Shown piece after piece: positions 1 to 7,087 of a stretch of 26,837 nucleotides of DNA. The stretch's first letter is position 1; each line of letters starts with the position of its first letter. The DNA comes from MGR-bin208 sp043779285 (GTDB lineage Bacteria > Bacteroidota > Bacteroidia > Chitinophagales > Chitinophagaceae): assembly GCA_043779285.1 (NCBI GenBank), contig JAYWEL010000091.1, positions 1 to 26,837 on the forward strand, written 5' to 3'. The notes beneath the pieces were generated by a model. The model saw only the letters and a program-made list of their open reading frames with translations. It searched no databases and was not told the DNA's origin. Made by a program: the position numbers and the translations under genes.

Positions 1-24
1 CCCGCCTGACCGGACGGGCAGGGA
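1..24. repeat. GC-rich imperfect palindrome at the window edge
   Basis: The first two dozen bases are much more GC-rich than their surroundings and form an imperfect palindrome centred on CCGG (GCCTGACC/GGACGGGC). From memory, similar GC-rich palindromic intergenic repeats are common in Bacteroidota genomes. It may be cut by the window edge. No gene can be read through it. Confidence 0.35.
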
Positions 25-47
25 CTATGTGTAAATCTTAGATGGTA

Positions 48-100
48 TTATACCGCAGAAAAGCGCATTGGACTATTTACTGTTTATAAGCGGTATTACA
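48..100 (-). repeat. 53-bp repeat, copy 1 (exact inverted copy at 13684-13736)
   Basis: This stretch is identical over 53 bases to the reverse complement of 13684-13736; the identity stops sharply on both sides. The unit has short inverted ends (ATACCGC at one end, GCGGTAT at the other). Here it supplies the last codons and stop of the truncated rhodanese frame on the minus strand. In the other copy it supplies the last seven codons and stop of the M3 peptidase. It could be a tiny palindromic repeat, the edge of a larger element, a rearrangement breakpoint or an assembly join. Confidence 0.85.
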
Positions 101-189
101 TCGATGATCGTAAGTTGTTCGGGTGATTGCTTTAGTAATTGTTGAAGGGATTCTAATGCAATACACTTTTGTATGCTATGTTCCGGCAT
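73..189 (-). pseudogene. truncated N-terminus of a rhodanese-like protein
   Basis: A 38-codon frame starts with ATG at 189, overlapping the last 14 bases of the MFS gene, the type of overlap seen within an operon. Its sequence runs MPEHSIQKCIALESLQQLLK and then SPEQLTIIDV. That matches the opening of rhodanese domains: a short helix ending in the strand that leads to [LI]IDVR. At exactly this point the frame enters the 53-bp repeat and stops after IPLINSK. The remaining roughly 70 residues, including the catalytic Cys loop, are absent, and bases 1-47 do not resume a rhodanese frame. The rhodanese identity rests on about 30 residues and should be treated as probable. Confidence 0.5.
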
Positions 190-1444
190 GTTCACAATTT
201 TTATTTGTTATCCAATCTCTTATTTTTAAAGAACTATCTACTTTGCATTTCATTCGGAAATAAATAATAAAAGCAGAAATAAAAGTCAGTAAGCCAATGA
301 AAATAATGGCTGCATTGATGCTTATTAAATCGGCAATTATCCCCGTAAGTATTGCACCAATTGCATAACCTAAATCTCTCCACAATCTAAAAATTCCAAT
401 ACTCTTTGCTCGGTCCTGCGGATTTGTGTTTTCTGCTACTGTTGCAAGGAACGTAGGATATACCATGGCAGTACCCCATCCCAAAATGGAAGACAGTATT
501 ACAAAATGAGTCATAGTATTTGCCCAAACAAAAACAAGTAAAGCAATGGCTTGTAAAAACATGCCTATATATAGCATATCCTTTTTGCAAAACTGATCAG
601 CCATTTTTCCAGTAAACAATTGGCCGAGGCCCCAAACGGCGGGATATATTGCAGTAACGATTCCGATCTCGGCAATGGTAAATCCTTTTGTGGCCAGCAG
701 GATGGGAAAAATACCCCAGACCATCCCATCGTTCAGGTTATTAACTAATCCTGCCTGTGTTACCGATCCCAGGTTTTTATCTTTCCAGGTGGTGTCCCAA
801 AATATATTTTTCAATCTTGGAATGGTATTGCTGATTGTTTCTTTTGCTACATGATGTTTGGTGTCTTTAATAAAAAAAACAGATCCAATTAATCCCAAAA
901 AAACCAACCCAATTCCCAAATAAAATGGATAAGGCCTGATGCCGTATTCACTGGCTATCCATCCGGTTAAAAATGCAACGATGGCAACAGCGATGTATCC
1001 GGCAAATTCATTTAAGCCCATGGCAAAGCCTCTTTGCTTTTCACCTACCATGTCAATCTTCATTACCACGGTGCTGCTCCACGTTAATCCCTGGTTGATT
1101 CCCAGCAATACGTTGGCCGCAATTATCCAACTCCAGGAAGGAGCAAACATCAAAATAAAAGGAATAGGAATGGCAATGATCCAACCCGCTACTAAAAGAT
1201 TTTTTCTTCCAAATTTATTGGCTAATGCACCGGTATAATAATTGGTCATTGCCTTAACGATTCCAAAAACAATAATGAAAGAAAGAATGGCTGTTTTAGC
1301 TGCTATGGCAAATTCCGTTTCGGCAATTTGCGGAAGAATGCTTCTTTCCAAACCCACCATACCGCCAACAAAGGCGTTGATGATAACCAATAATGTAAAC
1401 TGTTTCCAGTTTTCTTTTAAGCCTAATTTGAGTTGATCATTCAT
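176..1444 (-). CDS. MFS transporter
   Basis: A 422-residue integral membrane protein with about 12 hydrophobic segments, the usual size of a major facilitator superfamily permease. The loop between TM2 and TM3 carries the MFS motif A pattern (TGALANKFGRKNLL), and a weaker version appears in the second half (FTGKMADQFCKKD). The substrate cannot be told from sequence. I chose the ATG at 1444 (MNDQLKLG); the frame is open three codons further up, but only to a TTG. It follows a Crp/Fnr-type regulator gene by about 55 bp and overlaps a truncated rhodanese frame at its 3' end. This suggests a regulator-transporter-rhodanese operon, perhaps for a sulfur compound or a redox-responsive solute; that role is inference from neighbours only. 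Confidence 0.85.
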   Translation of the reverse strand: MNDQLKLGLKENWKQFTLLVIINAFVGGMVGLERSILPQIAETEFAIAAKTAILSFIIVFGIVKAMTNYYTGALANKFGRKNLLVAGWIIAIPIPFILMFAPSWSWIIAANVLLGINQGLTWSSTVVMKIDMVGEKQRGFAMGLNEFAGYIAVAIVAFLTGWIASEYGIRPYPFYLGIGLVFLGLIGSVFFIKDTKHHVAKETISNTIPRLKNIFWDTTWKDKNLGSVTQAGLVNNLNDGMVWGIFPILLATKGFTIAEIGIVTAIYPAVWGLGQLFTGKMADQFCKKDMLYIGMFLQAIALLVFVWANTMTHFVILSSILGWGTAMVYPTFLATVAENTNPQDRAKSIGIFRLWRDLGYAIGAILTGIIADLISINAAIIFIGLLTFISAFIIYFRMKCKVDSSLKIRDWITNKNCEHAGT

Positions 1445-1498
1445 ACTGCACAAAGCTGGCAGCTTTAAATGACTAATCTTTTAACATAAGATAAATAA

Positions 1499-2062
1499 TT
1501 ACCGAAGGCCTCTAATACGACTGAGGCTTACCTGGGTAATGCCTAAGTAAGAGGCAATATATTTAAGCGGCACCTTCATTAAAATATTCGGTGATTCTTT
1601 AAGTAAGGCCTTGTATCTTTCTTCTGCAGTATGAAACTGTATGCCTTCAATACGGTTTACGGTTTCTACATAGGCCGCTTCAAATATTTTGCGAAACAAT
1701 CTTTCAATTTCGGGGAAGCTGTCATAAAGTTTGAACAATTCATTGGCATTAATGGCTACAATTTCTGCATCTTCCAAAATCTGAATAGCTTTTCGGCTTG
1801 GCTTACCGGTAAACAAACTTTCTACCCTGGCGATCAGGTTGTTTTCAAATGAAAAACTCTCTGTGACATCAATGCCGTCTTTGTAATAATAAATACGGGC
1901 AATTCCTTTATTCATAAAATAAATCGTTTTGCAGGTATGGCCAATGTGTTGCAGGTCTTTATTTTTATCAATCGTAATAATGTTGCTTATTGCCGTTATC
2001 GCCTCTTCTGCTTCTTTAGAAAGTGAATTGTATTTTTTGAAGAATTGAAAAATCAATTTCAT
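1499..2062 (-). CDS. Crp/Fnr-family transcriptional regulator
   Basis: A 187-residue protein of the usual Bacteroidota Crp/Fnr length. Residues about 20-115 fit a cyclic-nucleotide-binding beta-roll (GHTCKTIYFMNKGIARIYYY, then SFSFENNLIARVESLFTGKP). A long dimerisation helix follows (FRKIFEAAYVETVNRIEG). The C-terminus is a short helix-turn-helix, with KVPLKYIASYLGITQVSLSR as the recognition region. No Fnr-type iron-sulfur cysteine cluster is seen at the N-terminus, so the effector is unknown. It is the first gene of the minus-strand group crp-MFS-rhodanese, and probably regulates it. About 340 bp separate it from the divergent cfa frame. Confidence 0.85.
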   Translation of the reverse strand: MKLIFQFFKKYNSLSKEAEEAITAISNIITIDKNKDLQHIGHTCKTIYFMNKGIARIYYYKDGIDVTESFSFENNLIARVESLFTGKPSRKAIQILEDAEIVAINANELFKLYDSFPEIERLFRKIFEAAYVETVNRIEGIQFHTAEERYKALLKESPNILMKVPLKYIASYLGITQVSLSRIRGLR

Positions 2063-2406
2063 TTTTATGTAAATGATATGAATGTAAATATACTAATACC
2101 ATGAAAGCTGATGTGAAAAATGATTTAGAGAAATTAGTAGCGCAACAAAACAATTTTAAAAAAATTTCGCCGAACCATCAGCTTCTCGTCTTTGCAAATA
2201 ACCAACTTCCTGGAATGGGTTTGCCAGAAAATAACCGGGCAAAAACGTTAACGATGATCTTGTCACGAAGTTTGGAGTCTGTTCTCTTTTTAATGCCCTC
2301 ATTTTTCAAGGGTTTTTCCGAAAAGGTTTGTATGGCATGCAATACACGATAATCGCTGATGATGGGATGTGTGCGTAGTTTTTTTTGATACGTTTCCGGT
2401 GCTCCG
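2063..2406. other. 344-bp stretch with no confident gene, upstream of cfa
   Basis: This lies between the start of the Crp-type regulator and the recognisable start of cfa. A plus-strand frame at 2101-2352 (83 codons, ATG) resembles nothing I know. A minus-strand frame reaching a stop at 2178 contains protein-like text (KIIVNVFARLFSGKPIPG), but its upstream half is antisense to cfa. A run of eight T sits at 2379-2386, followed by an in-frame TGA. The roughly 30 residues that normally precede this point in Cfa proteins are not readable in frame. The stretch may be the decayed 5' end of cfa or a gene relic. Confidence 0.4.
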
Positions 2407-3450
2407 TTGGCAATGGCAGTTCCGCAAAGTTTTCCTGAAAATACTGCACTGGCAGCCGGCAGCATTGGCCTTGGAGAAACATACATGAATAAATACTGGG
2501 CCTGTGAAAGGCTTGACGAATTCTTTTTCAGAATACTGAGTGCTGATCTCGAAAAAACGATCAACAAAAATCCTGGTTTAATTATACAAAGTATTGTATC
2601 GAAGTTATTCAATCGACAAACACAAAAACTTTCATTTGATAACGCACAAAGACACTATGACCTGGGCAACGATTTTTTTATTCGGATGCTCGATAAAAGA
2701 TTGGTTTACACCTGTGCTTATTGGAAAGATGCGGCAACACTGGATGAAGCACAGGAAAACAAACTTGACCTTGTTTGTCGTAAACTTGGATTGGAACCCG
2801 GTATGCATATAGCAGACATTGGCTGTGGTTGGGGCAGTTTTGCAAAATTTGCAGCAGAAAAATATAAGGTGAGGGTAACAGGAGTTACTGTGTCTAAAGA
2901 ACAAGTGGCATTGGGTAATGAACTTTGTGCCGGCTTACCAGTAGAGATAAAACTGATGGACTACCGAGACCTGACAGGAAAATTTGACCGGATAGCTTCT
3001 ATTGGATGCATGGAACATGTTGGACAAAAGAATCACCGCAGTTTTATGGATATTGTCAACCGATGCCTTGCAGATGATGGTTTGTTTTTGTTACATACCA
3101 TTGGCAATGCCATTACCCGTACTCACCCCGACCCCTGGATGTCGAAATATATTTTCCCGAATTATTTAATTCCTTCGGTACAGCAGGTAGCCCGTGCGTT
3201 CGAAGGAATATTTGTTTTGCACGACTGGCAAAATATCGGTCCCGATTACGATAAAACCTGTATGGCCTGGTACCATAAATTTATCAATGCGTATGACGAT
3301 TTAAAACACCGGTATGATGAACGTTTTTACCGAATGTGGAGTTATTATCTGCTCCTGTCCGCTGCCAGCTTTAGAGCAAAACGAAATTTTCTTTGGCAGA
3401 TAGTGCTTTCTAAAAAACAATGGAATGGCGTATATCAGGCAGTGAGGTGA
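2407..3450 (+). CDS. cfa: cyclopropane-fatty-acyl-phospholipid synthase, N-terminus short
   Basis: The enzyme transfers a methylene group from S-adenosylmethionine to double bonds of membrane phospholipid acyl chains. The protein aligns by eye with E. coli Cfa along nearly its full length. GSIGLGETYM opens the conserved region, followed by HYDLGNDFF, CAYWKDA, the SAM-binding motif DIGCGWGSFAKF, the EHVG motif, LLHTIGN, the KYIFPN loop, AWYHKF and FRAKRNFLWQIV at the C-terminus. It has 347 residues against 382 in E. coli; the deficit is at the N-terminus. The first usable start codons are TTG at 2407 and ATG at 2413, and an in-frame TGA lies at 2386-2388. The N-terminal helix-containing domain is therefore truncated, frameshifted or very divergent, and activity is uncertain. 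Confidence 0.85.
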   Translation: MAMAVPQSFPENTALAAGSIGLGETYMNKYWACERLDEFFFRILSADLEKTINKNPGLIIQSIVSKLFNRQTQKLSFDNAQRHYDLGNDFFIRMLDKRLVYTCAYWKDAATLDEAQENKLDLVCRKLGLEPGMHIADIGCGWGSFAKFAAEKYKVRVTGVTVSKEQVALGNELCAGLPVEIKLMDYRDLTGKFDRIASIGCMEHVGQKNHRSFMDIVNRCLADDGLFLLHTIGNAITRTHPDPWMSKYIFPNYLIPSVQQVARAFEGIFVLHDWQNIGPDYDKTCMAWYHKFINAYDDLKHRYDERFYRMWSYYLLLSAASFRAKRNFLWQIVLSKKQWNGVYQAVR

Positions 3451-3590
3451 GAAAGTTTAGAGATGAGTTTTCAATTTGGTTTAATACATACAATATTAAA
3501 TGCTGATTTTTATCAATAAGATTGCTTTTTCTTAATCAATTCCTTTGATTAAAGTTTTATGTCGTTGATTTCTTTGGCAACAATCTAAAA

Positions 3591-3598
3591 TAATTTTG
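3591..3598 (+). promoter_or_regulatory. promoter-like -7 element with a signal-peptide-like stub
   Basis: TAATTTTG fits the Bacteroidota -7 element TAnnTTTG, but no TTTG lies 19 nt upstream. Just downstream, 3605-3664 reads as a 20-codon hydrophobic frame from TTG (LLIGLAVLASLLTNSMGKT and stop), like the start of a secreted protein that goes no further. It may be the relic of a truncated gene, or chance. Confidence 0.2.
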
Positions 3599-3674
3599 CA
3601 CCGGTTGTTGATAGGCTTGGCTGTTTTGGCATCGCTTCTTACCAACAGCATGGGAAAGACGTAAAAAGTTTATA

Positions 3675-4118
3675 CTAAAAATTTATTTTCACCCTAAAGG
3701 CAGGAAACGAAGAATGAACAAGATTTTTGTTTTGCCATTGAATGGTATTCTCCATATCAAAGCTCAAAGATGTAGCTTTTCTTCTATTCTTTCCGGACAC
3801 AATAAATAAGGGTATGCTGCTGAGGGCGGATATACTGGCTGCTATAAAAAAAGCATTTTTGATTCCGTCATTTTTATATTTATCATCGCAAACTGCCCCC
3901 ACACAAATACCATCATAAACCAAATCGCCCTTTGGTATTATTATCGACGCTGCAATAAAACCTGCTCCGGTTGCCAAAAGCATGGAACCAATTGTTTTCT
4001 GCTTTTTCGCTTTGTCAAGATATCCCAGTTCAGTTAAATATCGTTGCGAATTCTTTTGTTGGCAAAATGAACTTGAAGAAATCAAAAACAATAGGCTGCA
4101 AATAATGATCTGTTTCAT
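3675..4118 (-). CDS. hypothetical secreted/membrane protein
   Basis: A 147-residue protein of unrecognised function. It begins with a clear signal peptide (MKQIIICSLLFLISSSSFCQ), then a polar segment, LDKAKKQKTIGSMLLATGAG leading into a hydrophobic segment, a central loop with two Cys (GICVGAVCDD), a second hydrophobic segment (NAFFIAASISALSSIPLFIV) and a basic segment SGKNRRKA. The C-terminus is polar. I recall many Bacteroidota proteins of similar plan (signal peptide, two membrane segments, SIPLF[IV]xSGKNRRKA), but know no function. It stands alone, convergent with cfa. Confidence 0.65.
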   Translation of the reverse strand: MKQIIICSLLFLISSSSFCQQKNSQRYLTELGYLDKAKKQKTIGSMLLATGAGFIAASIIIPKGDLVYDGICVGAVCDDKYKNDGIKNAFFIAASISALSSIPLFIVSGKNRRKATSLSFDMENTIQWQNKNLVHSSFPAFRVKINF

Positions 4119-4289
4119 ACAAATTGTCGTTTCAATTATTCATGAAAATTACTAACAATAAAGCAGGTTATGGACAATGTTTGCCGAAGTAATGGTCATA
4201 GAAGTTTATTATTCCCAACAAACAGTATTTAAATTTATAATTAAACGTTGATGATTAGTGAATCCTTCGCCGAAAACAAATATTTATGA

Positions 4290-4556
4290 TTAATTATTGG
4301 GTGGTGGTGGACCCTTTTTGTCGGGTACAAAAAACCCGGCCAATTCTTTGGTCAAGCGTTTGAAATCTTCCAACTGACCGGGTTTGCAGATTTTTTTATT
4401 CGGGCAAAATGATCATCATGCGTTTCTTCTATCTGCTTTTGAAAAAATCCAAGACGATTTATAAGTGAATCTTTTATCGCAAGTTTCCCATCAATTAAAT
4501 TCAAGTATAATTCATTTTTAAAAGTAAAGATATTACCATCCAATGAGCTGATGTTT
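4290..4556 (-). pseudogene. truncated and frameshifted Spy-like/metal-resistance periplasmic protein
   Basis: Two overlapping minus-strand frames together read as the C-terminal half of a Bacteroidota Spy/CpxP-like (Metal_resist-type) periplasmic protein. The first contains FKNELYLNLIDG, KDSLINRLGFFQKQIEETHD and HFARIKK. The second continues ICKPGQLEDFKRLTKELAGF and FVPDKKGPPPPNN, then stops. The switch falls in a run of seven T at 4391-4397; one extra base would join the frames perfectly. The N-terminal part (membrane anchor and first helices) is missing, because the upstream sequence is the 3' end of the ABC six-TM gene. The gene is therefore dead even if the frameshift were a sequencing error. 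Confidence 0.65.
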
Positions 4557-5453
4557 TTATAACACTTCGTTTTCTACTACCTCATCATCCGGAAAATCAT
4601 CCGCTACCAATTCGATTCTTCGGGTTATATCCGTTAATAAAGATAAGCGTTCCATGGTATAGGGTATCGTATCCAGACCGGATGCGAATTTCAAAATATA
4701 ACTGTAAATACTAAAAAGTGTTCCTGCCATAATGCTTGGGCTGTGCAGGTTTTTTGAAGCAATCAACGAAACAGCAATAACCAACAACACCATGACCTCC
4801 ATATAGCCAAAATTCCAGGCTTCCTTATCTGAAATACGGATATGCCATTTGCGTAATTTATTATAATGATGATGGATGCTTTTTCTATTACCAGTTGAAA
4901 TAATGTCAACTTGTTTTTCCAGTTCATCGTTCTTGTGTTTATTCAACCGCAACATTTTTTTACCATACAGTTTGCTGATGATAATAACCGGTATTAGGAT
5001 GGCTATACAAATAGCGACAACCATTTTATCAAAAAAGAAAAGAATAACCAATGATCCAAAAATATTATAAACTGCTTCAATGACAAATACCAGGTCGTGT
5101 TCCAAAAAATCGACAAATTCCCTGGCCAGGCTTGAGTGGGCAGAAAGTTTTGATACGTTCCCTTTAGCATACTTTCTGCTTAAAAAATTAATGACCAGGG
5201 ATGTATATATTGCCGAGTAAGTACGTGTATCAAACATGTGGCGAACAGTACCCAATAAAATATAAGCGAGGTGAACCAGGGTTAAAACAACTACTCCATG
5301 ATAAGACCCTTTTATTAAATCGTTGATGGCTTCGCCGAAAAAATAAAAACGCAAAAGGCCGGCCAGCATTTCCAGAGAAAACAGCGAATAGGTCAATATC
5401 AGTTGATACCTATGTTTCAACATCAGGTTACGCAATATTTGAAACTTTGACAT
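4557..5453 (-). CDS. ABC transporter six-transmembrane domain protein without ATPase domain
   Basis: A 298-residue membrane protein that reads as an ABC exporter transmembrane domain only. Hydrophobic segments occur at about residues 18-38, 50-70, 125-160 and 215-255. The text resembles the ABC_membrane_3 family (FGEAINDLIKG, RTYSAIYTSLVINFLSRKYA, SIMAGTLFSIYSYILKFASG). No Walker A, signature or Walker B motif follows; the protein ends after an acidic tail (DDFPDDEVVENEVL). Such stand-alone domains would need a separate ATPase or may have another role. It lies about 100 bp downstream of the ATP-grasp/SET gene on the same strand, with a weak terminator between them, so a shared export role is possible but unproven. 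Confidence 0.7.
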   Translation of the reverse strand: MSKFQILRNLMLKHRYQLILTYSLFSLEMLAGLLRFYFFGEAINDLIKGSYHGVVVLTLVHLAYILLGTVRHMFDTRTYSAIYTSLVINFLSRKYAKGNVSKLSAHSSLAREFVDFLEHDLVFVIEAVYNIFGSLVILFFFDKMVVAICIAILIPVIIISKLYGKKMLRLNKHKNDELEKQVDIISTGNRKSIHHHYNKLRKWHIRISDKEAWNFGYMEVMVLLVIAVSLIASKNLHSPSIMAGTLFSIYSYILKFASGLDTIPYTMERLSLLTDITRRIELVADDFPDDEVVENEVL

Positions 5454-5484
5454 CGTATTGTTCTTTAGATGAATCGTTCATCGA

Positions 5485-5507
5485 TAAAAAAACTCCATTT
5501 AAGGAGT
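5485..5507 (-). terminator. weak intrinsic terminator after the ATP-grasp/SET gene
   Basis: On the minus strand a five-bp stem (ACTCC/GGAGT, six-base loop) is followed by seven T (plus-strand A run at 5485-5491). It would reduce readthrough from the ATP-grasp/SET gene into the ABC six-TM gene. The short stem makes the call tentative. Confidence 0.35.
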
Positions 5508-5552
5508 GGGTAATAAATAATGGATAGTAAGACCGATTTAAACAAACTGAGT

Positions 5553-7055
5553 TTAACCGTTGAGGTTGTACTCTCTTTCTGTTACTGAGTTATTTTTTAT
5601 TCCAATAACCCTTCCGCAACAATTGGCTGCACCACAACAACAATCAAAGGGCTCCATGTGTTCATCCAAAAAACCTGTATAGTTAATGGTTAGTTCTTCT
5701 CCTTTCGAAATATTTCTTAAAGCTACTACATTCAGCCCTTCGTAAACACTGTTTGGGTTGCAACTATGATTTTGAGGAGCCCAATTTGCCGGGTTATTAT
5801 CCCAGAGCAAAAATACCTCTTTACTTAGCGGATATGCATATTTCCTAAAAATTAGCTTTTCTTTTTCATTCCAAAAACGACGCACATAATTACGGGTAAC
5901 CATGCGTTGAGCCATTTCCTCTCCTTTAAAAATCAGTTCGCCTGCCTGAATATTACGGTTTGCATAAATGCCATAACCTGCAATGGCATTCCCTTTCATC
6001 GCATAGTTTTTTTGCTTGCGTTGGTAACGAGCCATGCCTTCATCCAGCATTTTTTTAAGGAAGCCTGCCTGTCCGATACCATCTATTTTTAATATATAAT
6101 CGGCCGAACCTTCGTATCCATCTGTATAAAAAACCGAGCAAGTAAAATTTATTTCCAGAAAAAAGATTTCGTTTTTATCATTCACCCGGAAATCGAGCCG
6201 GGCATAACCTACTCCGGCAAAGCCCTGAAAAATTTTTATTGCGGCTTCTTTTAATTCCTTTTCTAAAGCAGGATTATTGCAGGGAATATTTGCTTCCGGA
6301 TGAAGTTCGGATGTTTTTAGTGCATAGGTTTTAAATCGAAAACCTTCGGAGAAAACATATTCGATGGGCTTAAAAACGGTGCAGGTTTTTTTGTCATCTG
6401 CATTCGCAATCAACATCACAGTATATTCTCTGCCTTCAATATATTCTTCAACCAATAATGGTCCGAACTCATCTATTATGGTTGTGCATTTTTTTATCAG
6501 TTCGTCTTTGGTTTTCACTAATGATTGTTGGTCAATACTTAAACTGTCACCGGCTTTATCGGGTTTTACAAATAGTGGGAATTTCAATTTACAGCATGCA
6601 GATTCTATTTCATCCAGTGTTTCAAGCAATGCAAATGCGGGGGTTTTTATTCCTTCTGTATAGGCCACATATTTCATTAACTCTTTTGGTGGGTCGTACA
6701 ATAAAGTACTGGGGCCGGTGAAAGGAAGATTTAGCAGTTCCATAAAATATATTACATCAATGGATGGTACATTCCATTCCAAGTAACCTTCGCATAGGTT
6801 TACAAAAACATCGTAGTTTTTTTTCTTCAGCTCTTTCAATTGTTTGTATGTCGACAGCTTATTCAACAATACATGATTGAAATGTGCATGTGGCATTAAA
6901 TGGCTGAGGTCCCTGGCCGGATCATAATTTTGGTAATCCACATCCGACGTGGAATAATCAGGTAAAAGGACACAAATTTTAAGCCCCCGACCATCTGAAG
7001 GGGAAGGGGAAAAAGATTTTCCTGAAGAATTATTTTGATTTTGTTGTTCGCTCAT
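5553..7055 (-). CDS. ATP-grasp ligase fused to a SET-domain methyltransferase
   Basis: A 500-residue two-domain protein. Residues about 25-345 are a D-Ala-D-Ala-ligase-like ATP-grasp domain: NLCEG at 86-90, the nucleotide-binding strand and loop LFVKPDKAGDS at 161-171, VEEYIEGREYTV at 202-213, and the metal-binding end GYARLDFR with FLEINF (Glu301, Asn303). Residues about 352-482 are a SET domain: NAIAGYGIYANRNIQAGELI, NHSCNPN at 429-435, GEELTINY at 452-459 and a post-SET Cys motif FDCCCGAANCCG at 470-481. All the usual SET signature residues are present, so it should bind SAM and methylate an amine, typically lysine. ATP-grasp enzymes of this type join a carboxylate to an amine via acyl phosphate. 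It lies 32 bp after a second ATP-grasp gene. Substrates are unknown. Residues 13-24 look repeat-derived. Confidence 0.85.
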   Translation of the reverse strand: MSEQQNQNNSSGKSFSPSPSDGRGLKICVLLPDYSTSDVDYQNYDPARDLSHLMPHAHFNHVLLNKLSTYKQLKELKKKNYDVFVNLCEGYLEWNVPSIDVIYFMELLNLPFTGPSTLLYDPPKELMKYVAYTEGIKTPAFALLETLDEIESACCKLKFPLFVKPDKAGDSLSIDQQSLVKTKDELIKKCTTIIDEFGPLLVEEYIEGREYTVMLIANADDKKTCTVFKPIEYVFSEGFRFKTYALKTSELHPEANIPCNNPALEKELKEAAIKIFQGFAGVGYARLDFRVNDKNEIFFLEINFTCSVFYTDGYEGSADYILKIDGIGQAGFLKKMLDEGMARYQRKQKNYAMKGNAIAGYGIYANRNIQAGELIFKGEEMAQRMVTRNYVRRFWNEKEKLIFRKYAYPLSKEVFLLWDNNPANWAPQNHSCNPNSVYEGLNVVALRNISKGEELTINYTGFLDEHMEPFDCCCGAANCCGRVIGIKNNSVTEREYNLNG

Positions 7056-7087
7056 TTTATTAACTGCAAATATCTGCAGGAGTTCGT

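Noticed and set aside
939..1436. Plus-strand frames inside the MFS gene
   Set aside because: They mirror the membrane-segment codons of the MFS transporter and have no motif of their own.
2101..2352. Plus-strand frame of 83 codons from an ATG near the regulator gene
   Set aside because: No recognisable motif, no link in frame to cfa, and poor coding character. It could be a decayed cfa start but cannot be called a gene.
2178..2612. Long minus-strand frame of 144 codons overlapping the cfa start
   Set aside because: Its first half is exactly antisense to conserved cfa codons. The second half looks somewhat protein-like, but has no start of its own and no family I know. It is kept only as part of the unexplained stretch.
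3532..3552. Hairpin TTAATCAA/TTGATTAA after cfa as a terminator
   Set aside because: The stem is entirely AT-rich with a weak T tract. In such DNA it is not distinguishable from chance.
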